The position numbers were made by a program, and so were the translations under genes. The notes below the pieces were generated by a model. It was not told the origin of the DNA. It made no database searches and worked only from the letters and a program-made list of their open reading frames with translations. A stretch of DNA of 64,000 nucleotides from positions 58,320,676-58,384,675 of the forward strand of contig CM072516.1 in NCBI GenBank assembly GCA_036898135.1, given 5' to 3'. This document shows, in pieces, positions 11,453 through 20,659 of the stretch (position 1 is the stretch's first letter; each line of letters begins with the position of its first letter). The DNA is from Oncomelania hupensis. Lineage: Eukaryota; Mollusca; Gastropoda; Littorinimorpha; Pomatiopsidae.

Positions 11453-11752
11453 GCTTCCTAGAAAGAGCCTCAATTTTTTGGTCTATATGGGAAAACATGC
11501 TGAAACCTCAATTTGATTTTTAATGGAAGCGTGCGGAATGAGGCTTTCAAAGTTTGTGGACATTTTGTTTATTTATTTATCTCAGAAACGGTTAAACGTT
11601 CGGTAAGGAAATGTCGGCTATAACGATTTCGCTGGTTTTGAGCACACAGCAGGCCGATCAGCAGCGTTCAGCACCTGCCCAGATCAGGGTCCATAGGGGA
11701 CAAACTTTATAGTAGAGGCGAAGAAGGACTTCCGGCTAAGCAATTTATATAT

Positions 11753-11929
11753 TGTAAGCCCCTCCGGTTGGCTTATCAAATATTTAATTTTTAAAAATAA
11801 TAAATTATTAAAATTGTAAGCCTCTTTGGAAGGCTAGAAAACCTTTTGTTGTAAATTTATAACTTGATAACTAGGTTGCATGTGCCTATGGTTGTTTTGG
11901 TTATACATGTACCTTGGCCTATAGGAATT
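11753..11929 (+). mobile_element. Truncated left LTR (first 177 bp only)
   Basis: Matches the first 177 bases of the LTR at 15908, then jumps straight into pol at the base equivalent to 22912. It lacks the promoter region that lies about 1.4 kb into a complete LTR. Confidence 0.9.
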
Positions 11930-13624
11930 GGAACACAACATAGAAATGCTGATGCCTTGTCACGACACCCTTGTTCTACATGTACAAGAATACAATGCAA
12001 GGAGGAAGAAGGGAGACAACCAGATGACGAAATACCTGTGGCCGAGTTAGATGTTATAAAAGTGGAGACTTCATCTTTGAACGCATTTTCATCTCAAAAT
12101 GTTGAGACAGATGTACAGTGCTATATGGCAAATAGTAACAGGAAGGCTGATGGAGAACTGAATCAAGCTGGAAGTGACTCTGAAGAAACACAGCAACCTG
12201 ATTTGAGTCAAGGTCCAAGTAAAGAAATTTCTTCTTTGGACTTGCAACTAAAGGGTGATACAACAAAACAATATACTGTTCCTGAATCAACTATGGAAGG
12301 TTGGGACTCTGAAACATTAAAAAATGCTCAGCTGTTGGATGAAAATATTTATCCTATTTATCAAGCTAAAGAACAGAATGATGAACGACCGACTTGGAAT
12401 TCAATTTCGCATCAATGTGCTGAACTTAAAACATTGTGGGCTGCATGGGATCGATTAATATTACACCAAGGTGTGTTATATAGACGCTGTATAGACAACG
12501 GTCTAGAATTTCTACAGATTGTAGTTCCCGCAACGCTTCGGAAGTCAGTGATGAAATACTGCCATGATATTCCCACTGCTGGTCACTTTTGTGCTGATAA
12601 AGTTCTGAAACAGATGAAAAAGACATTTTATTGGCCAAAAATGCGTGAAAATCTGGAACATTATGTACAGCAATGTGATTGTTGTGCATCTAAAAAGACT
12701 CCTAAAAGCAAATCTCATGCTCCGTTGGGTTGTTATGCTGTTGGTGAACCTATGGAACGTGTTGCATTAGACATTATGGGTCCTCTACCTATCACTCATA
12801 AAGGCAACAAATACGTGCTAGTCGTCACAGATTTATTTACAAAGTGGACAGAAGCATTTGCTATGCCTGATCAAGAGGCCCGGACAATTGCTAACATTTT
12901 TGTCAACGAGTTTGTCTGTCGTTTTGGAACGCCACTACAAATTATTACAGACCAAGGGAGTAATTTTGAAAGTAGCATCTTCAAAGAAATGTGTCATCTA
13001 TTACACATTGATAAAACTAGAACAACAAGCTATCATCCACAAGCGAATGGAGGTGTGGAAAGGTTTATGAGAACACTTGCTAACATGCTAAGGATGTATT
13101 GTGAACAAAAGCAAAAGTTATGGGACATCTACTTACCTCAAGTTCTCATGGCTTATCGTGCTTCAGAGCATAGCACTACACAACTTACACCCAATATGAT
13201 GGTGTTTGGCCGTGAAATTACGTTACCTGTGGAAGCCGTTATCCAGCGCCCAAAGGAGATCCAGCCAGATCAATCAATACCTGAGTATGTCCAGAATCTA
13301 CAGTCAAAATTGTCAGAAGCTCATGAAATAGCCAGGAAAAACATCAAGAAAAGATCAACTTACCAGAAACGATATTATGACCTTCATGCCAGGAAACGCG
13401 CCTTTACTCCAGGACAATTGGTGTGGTTGTTTGAACCCAGTCGTTCAGTGGGAATTTGCCAGAAGTTAGTTCGCCGTTGGAAAGGTCCATACCTTGTAAC
13501 AAAGAAAGTGGATGATCTGACATATATGTTGAAGAAAACTGCGAAGTCAATTCCTAAAGCTTATCACATTGACAGATTAATGCCATATAAGGGTATTAAT
13601 ATACCCAGGTGGATGAACAATTAA
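11888..13624 (+). pseudogene. pol: 5'-truncated pol: RNase H tail plus complete integrase
   Basis: From GTQHRNADALSRH onward this equals the C-terminal 565 residues of the pol at 20593-24606 with one visible substitution (Ser for Asn in TPKSKSHAP). The integrase is intact: zinc-binding HHCC, the D, D-35-E triad and the GPY module. Protease, RT and most of RNase H are deleted. By chance the deletion joined LTR sequence in frame, so an ATG at 11888 gives a 578-codon ORF with 14 LTR-derived residues. Since the promoter part of the LTR is gone, expression would need an outside promoter. Confidence 0.9.
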
Positions 13625-14070
13625 TAAACATACAAGCGTCCAATGATACTACAGACTTTGTGTACCTCAAGCTTATAATTTTTCAGCTGGATTGATTATT
13701 GAGTATGTGTGTATTTAGTAACAAGGCGAAACTAAATATTGTGACGGAAGATCAACAGAACACTATAAAAGAATATACAATCAAAAACTTATTCTTCTAC
13801 ATAACTGATGCCTACCTAATGCTCTGACAGTCACAGTTTAGTGTTTTGTGAGTAGATCTATAGTCTACCACTGTGCCGGAAACTTTCTTGACTCTGTGAT
13901 GGCCTTGAAATTTTTTTTTTCTACTGTGAAGACAAATTACGTCATACAGTTTCTAGGAATGTAACAAGATGGTTAAGCTATATGAACATGGACTGGACAA
14001 CTAAAACATGAACACTTCTTATTTATGTTTGCTATAAATTTATGTTACACAAACTGGTTGAATAATAATG

Positions 14071-14144
<74 letters not shown>

Positions 14145-14187
14145 TAAAAAAAAAATGAAATAAAATAAAATTAGCAACAAGATGAAA

Positions 14188-14234
<47 letters not shown>

Positions 14235-14880
14235 ACAAACTAGTAATTCAAATAAATATTATATTAAGTGCAGCTTAGCTGTGTAAATAACCAATCATCA
14301 GTTCTGCATAACAAGAAAATTGTTGACCTTAAGAATATGGAGAAGTTCAGTTTCTTTCTTTTAGTTCCGTGTTTGGGGCATGATCAGGGTGTCTCCACGG
14401 TATATATATTTTATTTCCGATTGACCGAAGCCCAGTCGGCTTATTATTTGTTTCGGGATTTATCGATAATCTCAAACTTTGGCTTCTCGCTTAGTTGGTG
14501 TCTGATGGACCGTCGACAAGATATTAGAAAAACCGATTGAGTGATTTAGCCATTGACCATTTCTGCAATTGACGACGCTCACTTTCAGGTCGCGGGCTAA
14601 GGTGTGCGATAGATTGGTAAAGCTGGTTGTAGAATGGATTTTAGTGTCCGTAGGTTCTCCGTTTGAAACTTAGGGCACGGAATTTTGTTCGTTCTATCAC
14701 TTATTTCCAGTTAGTAAACACTGCGTTTACTGTGGAAATAACTGAAGGACCTTTCCCTTGATGGTACTGGATGTCTTGATTGGCTATGGGGAAAGATGTA
14801 ATTATATTTTAATTCATAATTACTTCTGGTCAACAAGTAGAGATATAGATAAGACTTACCGGAACGTTCTTGTATTGCAG
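13625..14880 (+). other. Post-pol non-coding spacer, left unit
   Basis: Untranslated sequence between pol and the accessory ORF. It contains (AAT)n at about 14063-14140 and (AAAT)n at 14183-14235, both shared with the right unit. 14414-14940 is present only here. A possible 3' splice site (TTCTTGTATTGCAG) ends at 14880. Confidence 0.7.
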
Positions 14881-14886
14881 AACAAG

Positions 14887-15712
14887 ATGAGCCAAGAGTG
14901 TCCGATTTGCGGACGAAATGTTTTATAACAAATTCTCGCTGAGAAGGCATCTGCAACGAAAGCATTGCGGTGGGCCAGGCAGGAAGGAATCCCCTGGTGG
15001 AAGTTCATCATCGGATTTCTCCTTAGAATCTCATCCAGAGTGTCTGCCCACTGTTGCTGCTTCCTTGCCTGACAAAAAGGATGATACTGCTGCACCTCCT
15101 ACCACTGTTTCTGCTGGGGACTTTTCTCTCGTTAATTATAGCCCATCGTCGGATGAGCTTGAGAGGGCCCACGTCCCTCCCAGTGAAAACCTACCGTTTG
15201 TTCAGAACTTATCACCGGTTGCCTCAGATAGGGAGGAAGATCCAACTGAAGTTCTGATGGCCCAGGAGATTCTGGAAGCTGGGATTCCTGGTATAATAAT
15301 GCCCTGTCCGCGAAAATGGTCAAGTAGCGGTCAGGTTATCCTTCCTGGCGGACTCCCATGGCCACCCAAGAATTGGGATAAGATGGGTTCGGAGGGGAGA
15401 ACTTCTCATTTTTTTTATGCGGCCTCAGTTCTGGCATTGAGGGAAGATATTCCTCTAGATTTGGGTCAGAGAGAAATCTTTGACCTATATAGTTGTCTCC
15501 TTCTGCCAGGAATGAGGTTTCCCAAGATAAGTTCTCCTGCTCAGGAAGCCAGGGACATCGGCTCTCGGACCCTTCGGAGAGTGGTGATGGGAGAATTAAA
15601 CGATGAATCTGTTTTTTATTACGTGCGTCAACTGCATGGGAAGCTGTCACCTATCTCTGAGGTCCGGAAGCAGTTGGTCCAGTGTCTTTCTGACTGTCCT
15701 CTGGACCTGTAA
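14887..15712 (+). pseudogene. Accessory ORF with broken C2H2 finger, left unit
   Basis: Lies between pol and the 3' LTR, where env would be. An ATG at 14887, seven bases after a possible splice acceptor, opens MSQECPICGRN, the Cys pair of a C2H2 finger, then hits a stop. The His half (RRHLQRKH) continues in the frame of a second ATG at 14918, which stays open for 264 codons to 15712. The spacing fits one finger broken by a single-base frameshift near 14920. The rest is a Ser/Pro/acidic linker (about residues 20-110), then a Trp/Pro-rich part (LPWPPKNWDKMG) and a helical-looking C-terminus. There is no signal peptide or membrane segment, so it is not an envelope protein. I do not recognise the family; a nuclear or nucleic-acid-binding role is a guess from the finger. 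Confidence 0.7.
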
Positions 15713-15895
15713 AAACAGTTGTCCTCTTGTTCTGTACAAAACGTTTTGCCATTCACGTACTGAAGTCCGCCAGGAAATGGATTTAATTCTTTAACTGTTT
15801 TCACCTGTAAAATAAATAAATAAAATTTATATAACTTTTCATAATGTTATGAATATCTTTTGCAATAAGTGAATGCAGGAGCATTTTTTTTTCTT
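15713..15895 (+). other. Spacer between accessory ORF and polypurine tract
   Basis: AT-rich, with AATAAATAAATAAAA at about 15810 and a T run before the tract. No coding potential. Confidence 0.6.
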
Positions 15896-15907
15896 AGCAG
15901 GGAAGGA
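15896..15907 (+). promoter_or_regulatory. Polypurine tract
   Basis: GCAGGGAAGGA directly precedes the LTR's TGTAAGCC, the standard place for the plus-strand primer. The same tract lies before the right LTR. Confidence 0.75.
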
Positions 15908-16714
15908 TGTAAGCCCCCCCGGTTGGCTTATCAAATATTTAATTTTTAAAAATAATAAATTATTAAAATTGTAAGCCTCTTTGGAAGGCTAGAAAACCTT
16001 TTGTTGTAAATTTATAACTTGATAACTAGGTTGCATGTGCCTATGGTTGTTTTGGTTATACATGTACCTTGGCCTATAGGAATTTGTGCTTTTTGAGCTT
16101 GAGCAGACGACAACAGTAAGCATGCAGGTACTAGTGATATTATTATTGTGAACTGTGTGTTTTTCTAGTGGTGTAAAAATTTGATCGTCGAATTGTATCC
16201 GAGATTGATTTCTGTGGATGTGTGTGAGGAAAAATATTCTTATTTTATCTAGGGGTAGTTTTGGTGCTGGATCTAAATATCGAAACTGAGTTTTGTGTGT
16301 GCAGTGAAAATGGCATACCAATTGAGAACTATTTTTAACGAATTCTTGGATGTGTTGTGTAGTGAAATTTGAGTGGTTAATAGATTTGTTCAGAGTTGCT
16401 AGGATCGTTTTGTGAAGGAAAATGTGATTGATCGGTAGACTGTGAAAAAGAATTTCCGGTTGCCATATGTTGTCAAGGTAACCTGATTGAGAATTTTAGC
16501 GGGATTCTAGATCTAGACAGTATGTTTAGTTTTCTTATGAAGAATTAATTCTAGCCTTTCCGCTGTCTGTATTTTTGTTGGTCTTTTATAGCAAATAGAA
16601 TTGTAAATAAAATGTAGTGTGGAGGAGAAGTTTTAGATTGGGAATTTCCATTATAAAGACAAAAGAAACAGTTCAATGGAAGAATTGCCTAGACCCTTAC
16701 ATTTATAGTTTGAA

Positions 16715-17110
16715 GAAGTTAATGGAAAATGGTGCTAGTTCGGTGCAGATATTCAAGTCACTTGGAGCACTAATCCTAAGTGTTTAGGGTTGTTAATGTA
16801 CAGACCCAAATTTTTATGCATTGATTACAGTATGTCTGCACCGGGCGTAAACATGGAAGAAAAAGTTGAATGGGAAAATTACACAGAGATTTTTGTTGAC
16901 AGTTCGGAAAGGTCAGAGAAAATGGTGTTAAATCGGTGCAGCTGTCCGACTCATAGGGAGCGCTGATCTTAAGCGTTTCGGGTTGCTAAAAAACCGACTC
17001 TCGTCTTTCTCCATCGATTATAAATATGTTCGCACCGGGTGGGAACCGGGTCGATTATTCATACCTCAAAAATTGCTGCCATGTCGGTGCTAGCCGGTGC
17101 AAGATGTTTG
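16715..17110 (+). repeat. Direct repeats in U3
   Basis: Two diverged ~70-bp blocks start at about 16728 and 16921 (shared: TCGGTGCAG, GGAGC, TAAG, GTTT, GGGTTG), each followed ~45 bp later by ATTA...TGCACCGGG or TTCGCACCGGG. A third trace, GGTGCTAGCCGGTGCAAG, is at 17087. Their place before the TATA box suggests enhancer-like elements (inference). Confidence 0.65.
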
Positions 17111-17321
17111 AGTTCGTGTATTTTCTTTAAGAATTATCAGATTCTACTCCTCGATGGTTCCTAATTAAGTATGACCAATAAACTTCTTACCTATGATTAT
17201 GGTAGACCCGGTTATTTTCCAAAAACCAGTACATTTGAACAGAATCTGTATCAACTAGTCTGTTCCCTCTTCTTTTTGACACAGAAATGATAGCACCATA
17301 ACCTGATTTGCTAGTATAGAT

Positions 17322-17410
17322 CACGTGTTGTGAAACGTGGATGTTGATTGGCTGTTTTACGCCTTGTTTGGCTTATAAAACGGATTGCAATGGCGGCCAA
17401 AACTCTTACG
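17322..17410 (+). promoter_or_regulatory. Probable LTR promoter
   Basis: CACGTG (17322-17327), an inverted CCAAT box (ATTGG, 17347-17351) and TATAAAA (17374-17380) in the usual order put a start site near 17405, close to GGCGGCCAAAA. The right LTR has the same set at 27784-27842. No measured start site. Confidence 0.6.
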
Positions 17411-18719
17411 CTGATTTAGATCAAAGATGATGACAGCTTGAATGTGAAAGTAAATTTCGGTGGGTTTGCGCGTCCGTGGACTTAGTTTTTTTTTTCCTCC
17501 CTTCTTTTCAACGCTGTTTTGAGCCTTTTCGGAATTTTAGAATTACAATAGCCCTCTAAGTCCACGTAAAGAACAAAATTTCTAACTAAATTCTCCTAAC
17601 CCGGTAAACATTTTATTGCGAAAATATGAAATTTCTAAATTCTGACCGTTATTCCCTGAGGTTGTGAATGGATTTGAATACTAGAATTTCTGTGTTTCTG
17701 TGACTTCACAATATTTTATTTTATTAGTTTTGATTCACGGTGGTAGCCTAGAATTTTTATGTTTTGAATCTATGTGATTTTCAACGATTTTTTGGTTTCC
17801 AATGAAATACCCGGAATTTCCTTTTTCTTTAAGTATTTAACCTAAATAATAATTTTTAGAACGCTAGAAAATATGCAACAACCTGAAATCTGTAATCAGT
17901 TATTATTTTGTTATAATTATAGAACGAAATATTTAACAGAATTCAAATAATACTAATTTTTATAATATGAAATTTTCTAGAAGTGCAAACCTTGTATGAA
18001 TCGAAAGCTATGTTTTGCAAGAAAGACAACTGTTAAAGTTTTGCATGAATGTGATGTGAGAAAAACCAGAAACCAAACCCCAAAGAAAAGAATAAATTAT
18101 TTCTTTTATTTCCCCATCATTCTGTGTGTGGTCTCCGTTTTGTATTAAATGTTTTGTGAAGTGTCGTTTAAATAAAATGTGTGTTTAGTTAGTATTTCTT
18201 TTTCTTTCTAAATACTCTAATTGTTTAGTCTAAGATAAGAATTCTGATTCTATCTCTACTTGAAGTTAACCAGTCACTGTGCATTTTCATTTCATGAATC
18301 TCAAACACATTTTTATAATTTTTACAAACAGAGTTTAAAATAAAATTTATTATATTCAACACATAACTTTCAATAATGAAAGTAAATAAATTTTTCTCTG
18401 ACAGACCTTTGTTTCCTCAGGTTGTGGCTTTTGGGGAGGCATCCATCCTATTAATATTTTGTGAAACGCAATTCTCTCCGCTGTGTGCGGGAGGTGTTGT
18501 TTCTTTTTTGGGTGGATTTGGGATGCCTCGGCGAGCCTATACCTGTGGAAAGATCGGTTTGTCGGGGATGGTGTCAGAACTGATATTTTATTTAACCCGG
18601 CAACCTCTTGTGAGCCCTTATGAAGCCATTCCTGACAGAACCCTTGCCAGTGGTGATGCTCTCTATCTCTTTGTGGGGGTGCGCCATGGGGTGGGGGGGT
18701 GAAAGGGGCTTACAAGAAT

Positions 18720-18738
18720 TGGTGTCAGAAGTGGGATT
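18720..18738 (+). other. Primer-binding site, tRNA-Leu type
   Basis: TGGTGTCAGAAGTGGGATT starts five bases after the LTR. From general knowledge, animal tRNA-Leu ends ...AATCCCACTTCTGACA plus CCA, which is its complement over all 19 bases. Confidence 0.85.
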
Positions 18739-18990
18739 AGATTAAATGAGGCTAATTGCTGCCTCAGCCCATGTTATTTTAGTTGTAGAATTACACCATT
18801 TCTTTATAAGAAGTGGGATTCGATTAAATGAGGCTAATTGCTGCCTCAGCCCATGTTATTTTAGTTGAAGAATTACACTATTTCTTTATAAGAAATGGGA
18901 TTCGATTAAATGAGGCTAATTTCTGCCTCAGCCCATGTTGAAAACCCCTGTTGAATAATTACACTATTTCTTTACAAGAAATTGTGTTTA
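18723..18990 (+). repeat. Tandem leader repeats containing primer-site core
   Basis: Three ~95-bp units, each AGAAGTGGGATTNGATTAAATGAGG...CTGCCTCAGCCCATGTT..., then a decayed fourth start (AGAAATTGTGTTTAGAAG). The first overlaps the primer site; the second and third repeat its AGAARTGGGATT core. Confidence 0.85.
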
Positions 18991-19495
18991 GAAGATGGAT
19001 AGATTGAATGAAGCTAAATATCTGCTTCAGATTATATGCGAATGTTTATTAGCTTTAGCCAGAATTTATTCAGAAATATGTAATAAGAAAGAAATCAATA
19101 ATATTCTCCTTATTATTATTAGTGTATGAAGTTTAGGTTGAGAAAAATATTATTAGCTGTGAAGAAATGTTGTCAGGTATTGTGTCGTTTGTGTAACACA
19201 TACATTGATTTGCAATAAAAATCAAGAATGAATATAATTAAACAACATTTTTATTTCTCAAAACTTAAGACATTTTATTTTGCAAAAGAAAATAAATTAA
19301 TAATATTCCATATTTTAACATAGTAGGCATAGGGCATGACGTGTACGAAGGAACACAGAATTTCAAACAAGTTATATTGATAAATAATCTAGCCAAATTT
19401 ATACTTTCATATTCAAGGTCATTAATTGAGTTAGATTTTGAATTTGAAAGAAAGAAAGAAAACCAGCTTCCACTTCAACGTTATTAAGAAGAAAA
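18991..19495 (+). other. Gag leader
   Basis: AT-rich untranslated leader with no coding potential. It ends in a purine-rich stretch (GAAAGAAAGAAAGAAAACC) before the gag ATG. Confidence 0.6.
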
Positions 19496-20602
19496 ATGGC
19501 TGATCGAAGAGACCAAGAAGATAGGGAATTTTTGGAAATGGAGCGGAGAAGAAATAGAAGGCTTATAGATGAGGTGGAGCAAGAGTTGTATGGACTTGAA
19601 CAGCAGCGACAGGAGTTGATGCAAGATCAACCGCGTCAGAGTCCTGGGCATGAACAATATGCAAGAAATGTTGATCTACCACGTGGAAATTGGGGACGTT
19701 CACCCCGAGATGAAATATATGATCAGGAAATGAACAATAACCACCCTCAACTTCATGGACCAGGAAGCGTGGAAGCAACCTTTGACCCTTTACCTCGAGG
19801 GCCAGCGTCTATCAAAGTGCGCCCGGATCCTTATGATGGAAGTCAAACTTGGGAAGAATGGGAAGAGCACTTCGATTGCTGTGCATTGCTGGGTCGGTGG
19901 AGCATGGCTGAGAAAACTTTGGTGCTGGCAGCTATGTTAAGGGGAACAGCACGCACCTTTTATCAAGGATTAAACCCCTACATTAAAAGATGCTATGGTG
20001 AGCTGATGCAGTGTATGCGCCGTAGATTTGGCTGTCAGTCAAAACATCAACAATTTTGGGTCACGCAGCTGGAAGGAAGAATGCGAAAACAAGATGAGCC
20101 TATTGCTAAGCTAGCTGACGAATTGCTGCTATTGGTCCGAAGAGCTTACCCGAGGGATATGACCGAGGCAAACATTCATCAAATTGCTCTACAGCAAATG
20201 TACAAGAGTATGGATAATGACACTAAATGGAAATGCATTGAACGTCGATGCACAAGTTTGCAAGAAGCTGTGGAGATTGCGGAGACCTATGAAACATTCA
20301 TGCGCACGAGCAAGAGAACAACGCGTGAAGTTCACACTCTGGATAGTCGTACGTCTAACGATGCCCAACTGTTGAACCTAACAGAAAGAATCCAACAACT
20401 AGAACTTCAGTGTACTCAATCCATAAACGCTGTAAGTTCATCTGCCAAGCCTACTACAACTCCATTGGCAGATACTGATCGCAGAGACCAACAAACTCCT
20501 TGGCAGCGAGGGCAATGCTACATTTGTCATTCTGACCAACACAGGCTTAAACAATGCCCTATCTATTTGAAATGCAAGCAACTGCAAAGACAGGGAAACT
20601 AG
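19496..20602 (+). CDS. gag: Gag of the Gypsy element
   Basis: 368 codons from an ATG in good context (AAAAATGGC). Residues ~1-45 are charged and probably coiled-coil (REFLEMERRRNRRLIDEVEQ). About 95-280 is the capsid-like part (YDGSQTWEEWEEHFDCCALL, LRGTARTFYQGL, LEGRMRKQDEP), the fold shared by Gypsy Gags. A single CCHC knuckle at residues 341-354 has C-x2-C-x4-H-x4-C spacing (CYICHSDQHRLKQC) and should bind element RNA. The ORF ends 14 codons later at TAG, right after the slippery heptamer. Complete and apparently intact. Confidence 0.92.
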   Translation: MADRRDQEDREFLEMERRRNRRLIDEVEQELYGLEQQRQELMQDQPRQSPGHEQYARNVDLPRGNWGRSPRDEIYDQEMNNNHPQLHGPGSVEATFDPLPRGPASIKVRPDPYDGSQTWEEWEEHFDCCALLGRWSMAEKTLVLAAMLRGTARTFYQGLNPYIKRCYGELMQCMRRRFGCQSKHQQFWVTQLEGRMRKQDEPIAKLADELLLLVRRAYPRDMTEANIHQIALQQMYKSMDNDTKWKCIERRCTSLQEAVEIAETYETFMRTSKRTTREVHTLDSRTSNDAQLLNLTERIQQLELQCTQSINAVSSSAKPTTTPLADTDRRDQQTPWQRGQCYICHSDQHRLKQCPIYLKCKQLQRQGN

Positions 20603-20659
20603 AATCTGCCTCTTCAGCAGGCCAGGAAGAGGTGATTATAACAACATCAATAAGGCCTG
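20593..20659 (+). promoter_or_regulatory. -1 ribosomal frameshift signal (heptamer plus pseudoknot)
   Basis: G GGA AAC at 20593-20599 is in the gag frame with X XXY YYZ phasing, and the next codon is the gag stop. After a 9-base spacer, CCTCTTC (20609-20615) pairs with GAAGAGG (20626-20632). The loop bases CAGGCC (20618-20623) pair with GGCCTG (20654-20659), giving an H-type pseudoknot. A slip of -1 enters pol as G-K-L-E-S-A. Confidence 0.85.

Larger units (their letters stand above)
15908..18714 (+). mobile_element. Middle LTR, 2807 bp
   Basis: Bounded by the 10-bp inverted ends TGTAAGCCCC and GGGGCTTACA (the first copy here has extra Cs). It serves as 3' LTR of the left unit and 5' LTR of the right unit. 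Against the LTR at 26370-29322 I see about five single-base changes, two 1-bp length changes and one 165-for-19-bp replacement, so the two are recent copies. Unusually long for an invertebrate Gypsy LTR. The short open frame at 18376-18702 lies wholly within the LTR and looks incidental. Confidence 0.92.

Noticed and set aside
14918..15712. Envelope gene by position
   Set aside because: No signal peptide, no hydrophobic fusion or anchor segment, and a zinc-finger-like N-terminus instead.
18376..18702. 108-codon ORF at the end of the middle LTR
   Set aside because: The frame is broken in the right LTR by a one-base length difference; nothing conserved.
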